This document shows, in pieces, positions 45,394-54,694 of a stretch of 64,000 nt of DNA. The notes under the pieces were generated by a model. It saw only the letters and a program-made list of their open reading frames with translations. It made no database searches and was not told where the DNA came from. Positions within the stretch are counted from its first letter, which is position 1, and every line of letters begins with the position of its first letter. Position numbers and translations under genes: made by a program. The DNA lies in NCBI RefSeq assembly GCF_900232995.1, contig NZ_OCVX01000003.1:103781-167780 (forward strand), given 5' to 3'. This DNA is from Mycobacterium simulans. GTDB lineage: Bacteria > Actinomycetota > Actinomycetes > Mycobacteriales > Mycobacteriaceae.

Positions 45394-46046
45394 AGTTTGT
45401 CGACAATCCAGAGGCCGCGGTCCTGGCGGCGGCCAAGGACATGCTGCGCCGGGGGCTAGTCGAGGGCACGGCAGGCAACATCTCGGCCCGGCGCTCCGAC
45501 GGCAACCTGGTGATCACCCCGTCGTCGGTTGACTACGCCGACATGGTGCTCGAAGACCTGGTGCTGGTCGACCCGGAAGGCGCTGTGCTGCAAGCCAAAG
45601 ACGGCCGCATGCCGTCGACGGAGATGAAGCTGCACCTGGCGTGTTACGAGGCGTTCGACGACATCGGCAGCGTCATCCACAGCCATCCGGTGTGGGCGAC
45701 CATGTTCGCCGTCGCACATGAGTCGATTCCGGCCTGCATCGACGAGTTCGCGGTCTACTGCGGCGGGGACGTTCGCTGCACCGAGTACGCCGCCTCCGGC
45801 ACGCCCGAGGTCGGTATCAACGCGGTCAAGGCGCTGGACGGCCGCGGCGCCGCGCTGATCGCCAACCACGGTTTGGTGGCCGTCGGTCCCCGGCCCGACA
45901 AGGTATTGCACGTCACCGCCCTGGTCGAGCGCACCGCCCAAATCGTTTGGGGCGCACGCGCTCTCGGCGGTCCCGTGCCCATTCCCGAGGACGTAAACCG
46001 CAACTTCGCTGGCGTCTACAGCTACTTGCGCGCCAATCCCCGATGA
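45390..46046 (+). CDS. fucA: Class II aldolase/adducin family (L-fuculose-phosphate aldolase-like)
   Basis: 218 aa. Zinc aldolase fold: GLVEGTAGNISAR (phosphate loop), SSVDYADM, KLHLACYEAFDDIGSVIHSHPVWAT with HSH zinc ligands, DEFAVYCGGDVRC and ALIANHGLVAVGP with the third His. It splits a ketose- or deoxyketose-1-phosphate to dihydroxyacetone phosphate and an aldehyde. With the FGGY kinase and the 2-hydroxyacid dehydrogenase it forms a kinase-aldolase-dehydrogenase route for an unknown sugar. Start overlaps the serA2 stop by 4 nt. Confidence 0.92.
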   Translation: MKFVDNPEAAVLAAAKDMLRRGLVEGTAGNISARRSDGNLVITPSSVDYADMVLEDLVLVDPEGAVLQAKDGRMPSTEMKLHLACYEAFDDIGSVIHSHPVWATMFAVAHESIPACIDEFAVYCGGDVRCTEYAASGTPEVGINAVKALDGRGAALIANHGLVAVGPRPDKVLHVTALVERTAQIVWGARALGGPVPIPEDVNRNFAGVYSYLRANPR

Positions 46047-46049
46047 CCA

Positions 46050-46111
46050 CGCCGACTGTGAACTGTGCGACGCGACACGCCGATCACGCGTCGTGTGCTT
46101 CACAGTCGGCG
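46050..46111. terminator. Bidirectional terminator between fucA and P450
   Basis: Inverted repeat: 46050-46062 (CGCCGACTGTGAA) and 46099-46111 pair perfectly; inside them GACGCG/CGCGTC pairs again. It lies 3 nt after the fucA stop and just beyond the P450 stop, at the convergent junction. Confidence 0.75.
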
Positions 46112-46113
46112 GC

Positions 46114-47337
46114 CTAGTCGAAACTGACCGGGAGTGATTCGTACACGGTCATGTTGTTGGACAGGTCGGGGAGCCTCATCGTCGGTTCACCGACTTCAAT
46201 GACGTTGGTATTCAGTAGGATCTCGTCGAGGGCAGCCCTGACTTCGGCGCGGGCAAGCATCGCGCCCAGACAGTGATGGGCGCCGCCACCACCAAACGAC
46301 TGGTGCGGGTTGGGATCACGGCGAATATCGAAGCGGTACGGATCCGTAAATACGTCTTCATCGCGGTTGGATGAGCGCAACATCGTCACCACACGCCCAC
46401 CCTCGGGGATCAGCACATCGCCGAGCCGCACATCTCGTGTCGCTCCCCTAACCCAGAACATGATGGGCGTCGAATAGCGGATCACTTCCTCGACCGCCGT
46501 GCGCCGCGCCTCCGGCTCGGACCGATAGACCGCAATCTGGTCGGGATTGGCGACGAAGGCGCGTATGCCGTCACACAACGCATTTCGCGTCGTGTCGGCG
46601 CCGGCCAAGCCCAAGACGAAGAAGAAGATCTCGAGCTCGTTGGATGGAAGCAGGAAACTCTCGTCCGATTCGGCCGTGATCTGCGTGGTACAGAGCGTGC
46701 TCCAAATGTCGTCCACGGGATGTGCACGCTTGTGTGCGGTCAACTCACTGGCGTATCCGAACAACTCGGCAAACGGCACCACGTCGTCACCGTCGGGGAT
46801 CGACATCTGGCCACCGGCGGTCTTCAAGACACGGTCGATCAGACCGAACACTCGCGGCCGGTCGGCCTCGGGGATCCCGACGATGTCACCGATCACCGAG
46901 ATCGGCAGTCCCGCCGCCAGGTCAACGAACTCACCGCCACCAGATTCCAGCAACGCGCCCGCCATCGTCCTGGCCCGAGCGCGAATTCCGTCTTCCAACT
47001 TCGCCACCGCGCGTGGTGTGAAGGCACCCGTTATGACTCGGCGACGGATGGTGTGATCCGGCGGGTCCAGACTCACGATGGCCGGATAGGCGTCGAACAA
47101 GGGCACGTCCTGAATCAGCGGACCACGAGTCGCCGTGAACGACTCGTAGTCGCGATGCACCCGCGCGACGTCTGCGTGCCTGGTGCACACCCAAAACTCG
47201 CGACCTACCATAGATTTCACGTCGTCGGTGAGTTGCTGGTGGAACACCGGCGTGCGGACGCGCAACTCGGCGAACAGGTCTTCGGGAAATCGCGATGCCC
47301 AGATCGCCGGATCGGCAAGATCGATCGTCGTTGTCAT
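46114..47337 (-). CDS. Cytochrome P450
   Basis: 407 aa, with the normal set of motifs: I-helix VLGLAGADTTRNALCDG (acid-Thr pair present), K-helix EEVIRYSTPIMFW (ExxR), and heme loop SFGGGGAHHCLGAMLAR. The ATG overlaps the TetR stop (ATGA), so regulator and enzyme are translated together. A DapB-like reductase is divergent at 47992. Substrate unknown; the HCLG/ST-P-I-x-F-x-R pattern resembles lipid- or terpene-type CYPs of mycobacteria but I cannot assign a subfamily. Confidence 0.93.
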   Translation of the reverse strand: MTTTIDLADPAIWASRFPEDLFAELRVRTPVFHQQLTDDVKSMVGREFWVCTRHADVARVHRDYESFTATRGPLIQDVPLFDAYPAIVSLDPPDHTIRRRVITGAFTPRAVAKLEDGIRARARTMAGALLESGGGEFVDLAAGLPISVIGDIVGIPEADRPRVFGLIDRVLKTAGGQMSIPDGDDVVPFAELFGYASELTAHKRAHPVDDIWSTLCTTQITAESDESFLLPSNELEIFFFVLGLAGADTTRNALCDGIRAFVANPDQIAVYRSEPEARRTAVEEVIRYSTPIMFWVRGATRDVRLGDVLIPEGGRVVTMLRSSNRDEDVFTDPYRFDIRRDPNPHQSFGGGGAHHCLGAMLARAEVRAALDEILLNTNVIEVGEPTMRLPDLSNNMTVYESLPVSFD

Positions 47338-47909
47338 GTTGTATCCCCAATTTCGTTGCGCAGACCGGCCAGGATCAGGCGCAACCCGTATGCAAACGCC
47401 CTGTCGTTTGGCCCATCAGCCGCCGCGTCGGTGGGCCGCATGTGCTCGAGCTGCACCGAACCCAATAGGTGGATGTACAACGCGGCGTGCGCCGCTTCGA
47501 AATGTTCTGCCCGCAGACCGGATTCGCGAAGGATGCCGCGAGAGGCGCGATCCATCTCGGTGGCTGCCGCGGTATGCGGATGCTGTAGGAGCAACGCCGC
47601 GATGCCGGGTACCTCGAGAAGCACCTGCCACGCGTTGGTGTAGAGCGCGACCACGCGGGATTCCCAGTCGCCCTGTTGCGGTACCTCGATCTGCGCGAGC
47701 ACCGATTCGATCAGCAGATCGAGCAGTTCCCGTTTGTCGCGAACGTGGTAGTACACCGATGACGGCGCCGTACCCGCCTGGGCCGCCAGCTCGCGGATCG
47801 TGACCCGGTTGACGCCGACGCGTTTCGCCAGCCGCCACAGGTGCTTTGTCAGATGCGCGCGGTCCAGTGCCCCGTATCGCAGCACCGGCACCTTGGCCAC
47901 TATCTCCAC
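47334..47909 (-). CDS. TetR-family transcriptional regulator
   Basis: 191 aa. N-terminal HTH: VNRVTIRELAAQAGTAPSSVYYHVRDKRELLDLLIE. The C-terminal part is a ligand-binding helical bundle. The start is placed at GTG 47909 (another GTG at 47900); the frame stays open further upstream into the operator region. Directly overlapped by the P450 gene at its 3' end and divergent from the reductase at 47992, so it probably controls both from the intervening ~80 nt. Confidence 0.85.
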   Translation of the reverse strand: MEIVAKVPVLRYGALDRAHLTKHLWRLAKRVGVNRVTIRELAAQAGTAPSSVYYHVRDKRELLDLLIESVLAQIEVPQQGDWESRVVALYTNAWQVLLEVPGIAALLLQHPHTAAATEMDRASRGILRESGLRAEHFEAAHAALYIHLLGSVQLEHMRPTDAAADGPNDRAFAYGLRLILAGLRNEIGDTT

Positions 47910-47959
47910 TTCGGACCCCCCGCTTTCGAACAGCGTCCGAATTCGAATGCTATTCCGAT

Positions 47960-47974
47960 TAGAACAACGTTCGA
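47960..47974. promoter_or_regulatory. Candidate TetR operator
   Basis: TAGAACAACGTTCGA is an imperfect palindrome (TAGAAC/GTTCGA, 3-nt centre) 17 nt before ATG 47992 and within the divergent spacer. A second symmetric block, GAATGCTATTC, lies at 47945-47955. Both are of the size bound by TetR dimers. Confidence 0.4.
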
Positions 47975-47991
47975 CCCATACTGTCAATGTG

Positions 47992-49026
47992 ATGCCCTAC
48001 CGAGTAGTTCAGTGGTCGACCGGCAACATCGGCACGCGGGCGCTGCGGCTATTGCTCGAACGCGACGATTTCGCCGTGGTGGGGGTCCACGCTTTCGGAC
48101 CGGAGAAAGTGGGACGCGACGCGGGCGTGCTCGTCGACCGGCCACCTATCGGAGTTGCCGCGACGAACGATGTCGATGCGTTGCTCGAGCTCCGACCGGA
48201 TTGCGTGAACTACATGCCGCGCGTCATCGACTATGAATTGGTGGCCAGGATGCTGCGCTGCGGCATCAACGTGGTGACCACGGGAGATTTTCTGACCGGA
48301 ACCCATCACCCGGTCGAGCGCCCGGCCCTCGACGCGGCGGCGCACGAGGGCGGCTCGACCTTTCTGGGCACGGGATTCGAACCTGGCTTTATCAACGTCG
48401 TCGCCGGCTTCCTCACCGGCGCGTGCGGAAAAGTGCACAGCGTCAAGCTCGTAGAGACGTTGGACAGCACGACCTACCCCGTCAGGGAAGTCTGGACGGT
48501 TCTCGGATTCGGCAAGCAACCGCGTCAGCGGGTGATGTCACTCGATCCGGAAACCCAGCGATACGGCCTCGGCTATTTCGAGACGCTGGACATGATCGCC
48601 AGCATGCTTGGTGCCGAACTCGACTCCAAGGACGCCGTTGTCGAACATGCGGTGCTGACCCGAAAGTTAGACCTGGGGTGGGCAGAGTTCGCCGCCGGCA
48701 CGGTCGGGGGCCAGCGCCGCACCTATCGCGGTCACCGTAACGGCCGACCCGTGGTTGAGCTGGCCATTTGTTGGACTATGAGTAATGACGCACTCGACCC
48801 GCAATGGAGCGATCCCGAAGGTTTCAGCGTTGTCATCGAAGGCGAACCACGAGTCGACGCCATGATCCGGTTCGGGCATCCCGGGCAGGACATCATGACC
48901 GAATTGATGGTCAGCACCGCCATCGCGGCGGTCAACGCCATACCGTTCGTCTGCCAAGCGCGACCGGGCGTCATCACACCGATCGATCTACCTGTTGTGG
49001 GATCCGTTGGCGCCCTTACGCTCTGA
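47992..49026 (+). CDS. Dihydrodipicolinate reductase-like NAD(P)-dependent oxidoreductase
   Basis: 344 aa. Rossmann start MPYRVVQWSTGNIGTRALRL, then VVGVHAFGPEKVGRDAGVL, RPDCVNYMPRVIDYELVARML and the FLGTGFEPGFINVVAG segment; the family is common in mycobacteria and Rhodococcus and includes 2,4-diaminopentanoate dehydrogenase relatives. ATG 47992 follows a GTG at 47989. The real start excludes the long frame that begins inside tetR. Divergent from TetR-P450 and convergent with AraC, whose last 11 nt overlap. Probably part of the same regulated catabolic or lipid-modifying unit. Confidence 0.82.
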   Translation: MPYRVVQWSTGNIGTRALRLLLERDDFAVVGVHAFGPEKVGRDAGVLVDRPPIGVAATNDVDALLELRPDCVNYMPRVIDYELVARMLRCGINVVTTGDFLTGTHHPVERPALDAAAHEGGSTFLGTGFEPGFINVVAGFLTGACGKVHSVKLVETLDSTTYPVREVWTVLGFGKQPRQRVMSLDPETQRYGLGYFETLDMIASMLGAELDSKDAVVEHAVLTRKLDLGWAEFAAGTVGGQRRTYRGHRNGRPVVELAICWTMSNDALDPQWSDPEGFSVVIEGEPRVDAMIRFGHPGQDIMTELMVSTAIAAVNAIPFVCQARPGVITPIDLPVVGSVGALTL

Positions 49027-49876
49027 TGGCACGGCCGCGCCACTCGCGCGGCGAGGCGCCGTGCGTCCGGCTGAACAGTCGGCTGAAATACCCGGGATCG
49101 GGCATCCCAACCCGTACGGCAATCTCTGCGACCGGTAGGTCCGTTTCAGCCAGTAGGTCGCGAGCATCTGCCATGCGGCGTTCGATGATCCACTCCTGCA
49201 CGGTGCGCCCGGTGCGGCGGCGCACGACGGTGGTCAGGTGTCCGGGCGTCATGCCAATTTCGCGCGCCACGTCGCGCAGCGACAACGGCTCGGTGTGACG
49301 CCGGTCGATCACCGCGAACACTTCGGCCAGCAACGGTTCGCCGCTGCGCCTCAGATCGGCCACCACGTCGCGGGCCAGGCGCGCGAGCTCGATCAGCAGC
49401 ACTGTCAGGTGCGCCAGAACCGCCTGCCGATAGCCGTCCTGTCGCACGGCCAGCTCTGTTTCAATCGAACGGATCGCGTCATCCCACGCGGGTCGCCGGG
49501 CTCTGGGCACCTCGAGGCGCAGCATCCCTCCCGAACGTCCGTGCAGGAACGGGAAGAGCAGCGGGTGTGCCCGCCACGAGGGCCACGGCGAACGCGCGTC
49601 CTCACCAAGCGCAGCGGGATCGAAGAGCACCGCGACCCCGGCTTCGAGGTCGTCCAATTGTCCCGGGTCGAGCACCTCACCCGCGGCAGCCACGTACACC
49701 ACGCCCGCGGTGGCCGCGTACCAGAGCGCCGGGAAATCATGAATGTGACGACCCCGTTCTGGCAGGTCGTCACGGCCGCCGCGGACCACCGATACCGGAG
49801 GTGTATCCGGATCGGTTCGATATTCATAGATTGGCACGCCACCGCGGTGACGGGTCAGCCGCGCGGCATGGGTCAT
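49016..49876 (-). CDS. AraC-family transcriptional regulator
   Basis: 286 aa from ATG 49876 (an ATG at 49912 would add 12). The N-terminal cupin-like part (RHIHDFPALWYAATAGVVYV) may bind a ligand; the C-terminal 100 residues have both HTH motifs: PLSLRDVAREIGMTPGHLTTVVRRRTG and DLPVAEIAVRVGMPDPGYFSRLFSRTHGASPREWR. Divergent from the methyltransferase gene at 49942, which is its most likely target. Confidence 0.88.
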   Translation of the reverse strand: MTHAARLTRHRGGVPIYEYRTDPDTPPVSVVRGGRDDLPERGRHIHDFPALWYAATAGVVYVAAAGEVLDPGQLDDLEAGVAVLFDPAALGEDARSPWPSWRAHPLLFPFLHGRSGGMLRLEVPRARRPAWDDAIRSIETELAVRQDGYRQAVLAHLTVLLIELARLARDVVADLRRSGEPLLAEVFAVIDRRHTEPLSLRDVAREIGMTPGHLTTVVRRRTGRTVQEWIIERRMADARDLLAETDLPVAEIAVRVGMPDPGYFSRLFSRTHGASPREWRGRAIRA

Positions 49877-49941
49877 GGTGCCAAAGATAGTCCTACTTTG
49901 AGCGATGATCACCCAATTCTTCAGCTTGTGAACGGCTCATT

Positions 49942-50607
49942 ATGGTTTGCGTGACCAAACATCATCCACATGATTACCTCCCAGCGGCCGGTCACGACGC
50001 GCTGCTTCCCGGCTACGACCTGCTCACCCGCTTAATGGGCTTCAACAAGGTCTATGAGATCCTCATCGCCCAGGCCGAAATCGCCGCCGACCATCGTGTC
50101 TTGGAAATTGGCTGCGGCACTGGCAATCTCACGACGCGGGTAAAGCATGCTCATCCGTCGGCTGAAGTGATCGGATCCGATCCCGATCCGCGGGCCCTAC
50201 GCCGGGCTCAGCGAAAGGCCGGCCGGCTGACCGGGATCCGCTTCGAACGCGGCTACGCTCAGCAGTTGCCCTACGCCGAAGGCGAATTCGACAGGGTGTT
50301 GTCGTCGATGATGCTGCACCATCTCGACGACGAAACGAAACCCGCAGCGGCGGCGGAGATTTTTCGTGTCCTGCGTCCCGGCGGCAGACTGCACCTTGTT
50401 GACATCGGCGGCGAGATAACCAGCCACGACGGCCTGGCAGCGCGAATTATCAGGCGCAGCCACCACGCAAGCGGCAACCTTGGCGACGCGATTCCACGCC
50501 TACTACGTACCGCCGGGTTCGACTGTACCGAGGTCGCCTCGGAGCGACACCGCTTCGTTGGACGCCTCACCTACTATCGCGCCACCCGCCCGGATACCGC
50601 ACCGTAG
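49942..50607 (+). CDS. Class I SAM-dependent methyltransferase
   Basis: 221 aa. SAM-binding motif I RVLEIGCGTGNLTTRV, motif II VIGSDPDPRALRRA, post-motif LPYAEGEFDRVLSSMMLHHLDDE and LRPGGRLHLVDIGGE, as in UbiE/COQ5-like or small-molecule O/C/N-methyltransferases. Start may be ATG 49942. Substrate unknown. It faces the alcohol dehydrogenase operon across a strong inverted repeat. Confidence 0.88.
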   Translation: MVCVTKHHPHDYLPAAGHDALLPGYDLLTRLMGFNKVYEILIAQAEIAADHRVLEIGCGTGNLTTRVKHAHPSAEVIGSDPDPRALRRAQRKAGRLTGIRFERGYAQQLPYAEGEFDRVLSSMMLHHLDDETKPAAAAEIFRVLRPGGRLHLVDIGGEITSHDGLAARIIRRSHHASGNLGDAIPRLLRTAGFDCTEVASERHRFVGRLTYYRATRPDTAP

Positions 50608-50612
50608 CGACA

Positions 50613-50668
50613 CGAGCGTAACGCCACCGCGAAATCCGGCTCGGCATTTCGCGGTGGCGTTACGCTCG
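50613..50668. terminator. Bidirectional terminator, 23-bp perfect inverted repeat
   Basis: Arms 50613-50635 and 50646-50668 (CGAGCGTAACGCCACCGCG, then AAAT) are perfectly complementary with a 10-nt loop. Located between the convergent methyltransferase and alcohol dehydrogenase genes. Confidence 0.85.
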
Positions 50669-50695
50669 TCGCCCTCGCGCCGAGGACGCCACGAC

Positions 50696-51928
50696 TCAGC
50701 GCTGATCTATGGCCACCTTGACGGCGCCGCTGTCGCCCTGGTTGGCGATCGCCAGGAACGCGTCGCGCCACCGCTCCAGCGGCACAGTATGAGTGAGCAT
50801 GGGGCGCAGGTCGATTCGGCTGTCCGCAGCCAGATCGAGGTAGTGGGCGATGGCATGCTTGCGCTGCCCGCCGACCTCCTCGATGCCGAAGGCGTTGGAG
50901 CCGACCCAGCTGATCTCTTTGAAATACAGCGGACTCCACTCCCACCGTCCGGGCCCATGGACACCGGCCTTGACCAGCGTCCCCCGGGATGTCAGCACCC
51001 GCACCCCAACTTCGAACGTCTCCGGCTTCCCGACGGTGTCGTAGACCACATCAACCGCACCAGGGTGCGCCATTGGCAGACCCAGCAACGGCTGCCGCAG
51101 CCGGCCCCCGCCCCACGCGACCAGGTCCTCGATAATGGCCAGACGCGGCTCGTGCGCAAGGACTTTCGCGGCCCCGAACCGACGGGCCAGCTCCGCTTGA
51201 GCTGTGAACCGCGCTACGACGGCCACCACCACATCCGGATACAGCGCCCGCAGGATCGCGACCGCGCACAACCCGAGTGAGCCGGCCCCGTACACCAGAA
51301 CTCGGCCGGAGCGGGGCGGCGGATGACGGGTGATCGCATGTAGGGACACCGAGAACGGGTCGGCGAACACGGCGGCTTCATCGGGCACGGAATCGGGAAC
51401 CGCAAACAGCATGCTGTCGTGGGCGGGCATCAACTCGGCGTATCCGCCGGTCACGTCGGCCGAGACGCCGGTGTGGATGCCGGGCTTGATGTCACCGTCG
51501 GCAAAGCTCCAGCACAGGCTGTAATCGCCGCTTTCGCAGGCCGGGCACGGCGGCTCGATGCCACGCGGCCCGCATGACAGCCACGGGTTGAGCACCACCC
51601 GCTGCCCCACCCGCAGCCCCCGGGCCTTGGGGCCCAGTTCAACCACGTCGGCGACCACCTCGTGGCCCATGACTTGCGGGAAGGAACAGAATGCCGCCAT
51701 CGCGTTGTCGGCATCACCCTCACCAAAATCCAGCAGAATCTGCTTGGAGTCCGACCCACAGATTCCGGTCAGGCGGGGCCGAGTAATGACCCAATCCTGT
51801 TGCAGCAGCGTAGGATCGGGCAGCTGCCGCAGCGCTGTGGGGGTCCGGGCCAGATTCACTGCCAACGCGTTGGCGTCTTCCGGAACCTCGAAAGGCTCCG
51901 GCGGCACACCGTAGACCAGCGCCCTCAT
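50696..51928 (-). CDS. Zinc-dependent alcohol dehydrogenase (MDR family)
   Basis: 410 aa. Catalytic zinc: Cys in LTGICGSDSKQ and His-Glu in VMGHEVVADVVELG. Structural-zinc-type loop with four Cys: SCGPRGIEPPCPACESGDYSLC. Rossmann VLVYGAGSLGLCAVAIL. The longer loops (DGDIKPGIHTGVSADVTGG) differ from ordinary alcohol dehydrogenases. The start overlaps the stop codon of the SDR upstream (ATGA), so the two oxidoreductases are co-translated and may act in sequence on one alcohol. Confidence 0.88.
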   Translation of the reverse strand: MRALVYGVPPEPFEVPEDANALAVNLARTPTALRQLPDPTLLQQDWVITRPRLTGICGSDSKQILLDFGEGDADNAMAAFCSFPQVMGHEVVADVVELGPKARGLRVGQRVVLNPWLSCGPRGIEPPCPACESGDYSLCWSFADGDIKPGIHTGVSADVTGGYAELMPAHDSMLFAVPDSVPDEAAVFADPFSVSLHAITRHPPPRSGRVLVYGAGSLGLCAVAILRALYPDVVVAVVARFTAQAELARRFGAAKVLAHEPRLAIIEDLVAWGGGRLRQPLLGLPMAHPGAVDVVYDTVGKPETFEVGVRVLTSRGTLVKAGVHGPGRWEWSPLYFKEISWVGSNAFGIEEVGGQRKHAIAHYLDLAADSRIDLRPMLTHTVPLERWRDAFLAIANQGDSGAVKVAIDQR

Positions 51929-52710
51929 GGCGCGTTGGACGCCATGTTGGCCGCACCCGCGATGAAGGCGTCCAGGTCGGCATTTTTCACATCGACAATC
52001 GGTTTCAGGTCCGGGAGATAGTGCTCGAAGCGATCACTGCCCATGGCCGCGACAATGCCCTCGGCCACCTCATCGGGTGCGACCTTGGGCCCACGGTAGA
52101 TAGGTTCGTCATTGTCTGGCCGATCCCAAATCTCGGTATCTACCGGACCCGGCTCGATCAACTTCACCGAGACCCCGGTTCCCGCCAAGTCGACCGCCAG
52201 CCCTTCGCTCCACCCGCATAGCGCGAATTTGCTTGCACAGTAGGCAGATTCGTGGATAACTGCGAGCCGGCCAGCCACGCTCGACACGTTGACGATCATG
52301 CCCGATCTGCGCGCCAGCATTCTCGGCAGCAGCGCCAGCGTCAGCCGCATCGGCGCGACGAAGTTGACCCGCATGACGGCCTCCACCTCATCGGGTTTGA
52401 GGGCGGTGACGGCCCGGCGCTTCGGAATTGCGGCGTTGTTCACCAGCACGTCGACGCCGCCCAGACCATGCCAGGCCTGCAGACCGAGCCGGCCGACGGT
52501 AGTGGTGTCGGCCAGGTCGGCCACCCACATCGTGGAGTCCGGCGATGTCGTCCGGCAGTCGGCCAGTACCTGAGCCAATCGATCGCGCCGACGCGCGATC
52601 AGGCCCACGACCGCACCCGCGGCGGCCAGCCGCCTGGCCAACGCCGCCCCCACCCCCGAGGAAGCCCCCGTAACCAGCACTCTCTTGCCGGCCGCCTGGA
52701 AAGACGTCAT
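51925..52710 (-). CDS. Short-chain dehydrogenase/reductase
   Basis: 261 aa classical SDR: NADP-binding [39 protein letters not shown] with catalytic Ser and [10 protein letters not shown] with the YxxxK pair. ATG 52710. Co-translated with the MDR alcohol dehydrogenase. Divergent from the methyltransferase at 52815; their spacer holds the shared element at 52767. Confidence 0.92.
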   Translation of the reverse strand: MTSFQAAGKRVLVTGASSGVGAALARRLAAAGAVVGLIARRRDRLAQVLADCRTTSPDSTMWVADLADTTTVGRLGLQAWHGLGGVDVLVNNAAIPKRRAVTALKPDEVEAVMRVNFVAPMRLTLALLPRMLARRSGMIVNVSSVAGRLAVIHESAYCASKFALCGWSEGLAVDLAGTGVSVKLIEPGPVDTEIWDRPDNDEPIYRGPKVAPDEVAEGIVAAMGSDRFEHYLPDLKPIVDVKNADLDAFIAGAANMASNAP

Positions 52711-52766
52711 CGCTCAAGGTTGCCGTGAACCGGCCCACCTTGGGAACCCTTTGCACGGAAAGCTTG

Positions 52767-52784
52767 TTACATTTGCTAAATATC
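52767..52784 (+). promoter_or_regulatory. Element shared with the methyltransferase gene at 27.5 kb
   Basis: TTACATTTGCTAAATATC matches 17 of 18 nt of the element at 27426-27443. It lies 31 nt upstream of ATG 52815, a distance suited to a promoter -10/+1 region. Confidence 0.6.
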
Positions 52785-52814
52785 AACCTAGGCCATCTTC
52801 GAATGAGGTACTGC

Positions 52815-53771
52815 ATGACGTCTACGGGCTCCACCAGGTACGAAGGCGACACGTGGGACTTGGCATCCAGCGTCGGCGTCACCGCAACCATGGTCGCGGC
52901 CGCCCGTGCGATGGCAACCCGTGCCGACAACCGGCTGATCGACGATCCGTTCGCCGAACCACTGGTGCGAGCCGTCGGCGTAGACCTACTTACCAAGCTA
53001 GCGACGGGGGACATGGGCCCGAGCGACCTCGACGACGACCCAGAATGCCCGATCAGGTCGATCGCAGACGTCGCAGACAACATGGCGGTTCGCACCCAGT
53101 TCTTTGACGAGTTCTTCCTGGATGCGGCGCGGGTGGGTATCAAGCAGGTCGTGATCCTGGCTTCGGGACTGGACGCGCGCGCATACCGGTTGCCGTGGCC
53201 TGCTGGGACCGTGGTTTACGAAATCGACCAGCCACAAGTCATCGAGTTCAAGTCCCGAACCCTCGCCGAGCTTGGTGCCGCTGCCACCGCGGACCGGCGC
53301 GCGGTAGCTGTCGACCTACGTGACGACTGGCCTGCTGCATTGTGCGCGGCGGGGTTCGAGCCGGCCCAGCCCACCGCCTGGAGCGCCGAGGGCTTGCTGG
53401 GCTATCTACCGCCCGACACTCAGGATCGCCTGCTGGACACCATCACCGAGTTCAGCGCTCCGGGCAGCCGGTTGGCCACCGAAAGCTTCCATAACGTCGA
53501 CCCTGCCCAAGAGGACCGGATGAGGGAGCGGATGCAGAACATGTCCGAACGGTGGCGAAGGCACGGCTTCGACATCGACATGACCGGGCTCGTCTATCTA
53601 GGTGACCGCAACGAGGCTGGGCCCTACCTCAGCGATCACGGCTGGCTGACAACGAGCATCTCGCTGCAGGATCTGCGTGCGGCCAACGAACTTCCGCCAC
53701 TTCACGACGAGGAGATGTCCGCTGCTGAGATGCTGTACATCAGTGGCACCCTGTACACAACCCCGAGATAG
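52815..53771 (+). CDS. SAM-dependent methyltransferase, TIGR00027/LCM-like family
   Basis: 318 aa. [44 protein letters not shown] motif [15 protein letters not shown] and [33 protein letters not shown] 52815 is 6 nt after GAGG (52805-52808); ATG 52803 is possible. It is closer to the copy at 27.5 kb in leader and sequence than to its own tandem neighbour, so an ancient dispersal is likely. H37Rv has Rv0726c/Rv0725c here. Substrate unknown. Confidence 0.9.
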   Translation: MTSTGSTRYEGDTWDLASSVGVTATMVAAARAMATRADNRLIDDPFAEPLVRAVGVDLLTKLATGDMGPSDLDDDPECPIRSIADVADNMAVRTQFFDEFFLDAARVGIKQVVILASGLDARAYRLPWPAGTVVYEIDQPQVIEFKSRTLAELGAAATADRRAVAVDLRDDWPAALCAAGFEPAQPTAWSAEGLLGYLPPDTQDRLLDTITEFSAPGSRLATESFHNVDPAQEDRMRERMQNMSERWRRHGFDIDMTGLVYLGDRNEAGPYLSDHGWLTTSISLQDLRAANELPPLHDEEMSAAEMLYISGTLYTTPR

Positions 53772-53779
53772 GACACCGC

Positions 53780-54694
53780 ATGGCACGCGCTCACGACGAC
53801 AACTGGGATCTCGCGTCCAGCGTCGGCGCGACGGCCACCATGGTCGCGGCCGGACGCGCGATTGCGACCAGGGATCCCCAAGGTTTGATCAGCGATCCGT
53901 TCGCCGAACCACTGGTGCGCGCGGTCGGGGTCGACTTCTTCATCAAGATGATGGACGGTGAGCTCGATCTCGATGCGGTCGAGGGCATTTCGTCAGTGCG
54001 GGCGCAGGCGATGGTCGACGGAATGGCGGTGCGCACGAAGTACTTCGACGACTACTTCGTCAATGCCATGGCCGGCGGCGTCCGGCAGGCGGTAATCCTG
54101 GCATCCGGGCTGGACGCGCGCGCCTACCGACTGCCATGGCCACCCGGGACGGTGGTCTATGAACTCGACCAACCCCAGGTGATCGAATTCAAGACAACCA
54201 CCTTGGCCGGTATCGGTGCTGAACCCACCGCGACTCGGCGCACCATTCCCGTCGATCTGCGTGCTGATTGGCCGGCGGCACTACAAGCGGCCGGCCTGGA
54301 CACCGGCGCACCAACGGCTTGGTTGGCCGAAGGCCTGCTGATCTACTTGCCACCGGCGGCCCAGGACCGGTTGTTCGACCACATCACCGCGCTCAGCGCT
54401 CCGGGCAGCACGGTCGCCACCGAATTTGTGCCGGGCATTGTGGATTTCGATGTCGACCGGGCACGGGAGATGTCGGGTTCGTTTCGCGCACATGGCTTGG
54501 ATATCGACATGGGTTCGCTGGTCTACACCGGCGAACGCAACCACGTCGTCGACTACCTGCGCGGTAAGGGGTGGGACGCCGAGGGTGTCACCCGAACCGA
54601 GCTGTTCAACCGCAACGGCATCGACGTTCCCGCCCCGGAAGACGATGACCCATTGGGCGAAATCATCTTCATCAGCGGCGGGCTCACCGGCTAG
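53780..54694 (+). CDS. SAM-dependent methyltransferase, TIGR00027/LCM-like family (tandem copy)
   Basis: 304 aa. [58 protein letters not shown] and [19 protein letters not shown] 53780 is 8 nt after the previous stop, so the two are co-transcribed. Its stop overlaps the stop of convergent sppA. Same fold as the 27.5-kb and 52.8-kb genes. Confidence 0.9.
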   Translation: MARAHDDNWDLASSVGATATMVAAGRAIATRDPQGLISDPFAEPLVRAVGVDFFIKMMDGELDLDAVEGISSVRAQAMVDGMAVRTKYFDDYFVNAMAGGVRQAVILASGLDARAYRLPWPPGTVVYELDQPQVIEFKTTTLAGIGAEPTATRRTIPVDLRADWPAALQAAGLDTGAPTAWLAEGLLIYLPPAAQDRLFDHITALSAPGSTVATEFVPGIVDFDVDRAREMSGSFRAHGLDIDMGSLVYTGERNHVVDYLRGKGWDAEGVTRTELFNRNGIDVPAPEDDDPLGEIIFISGGLTG

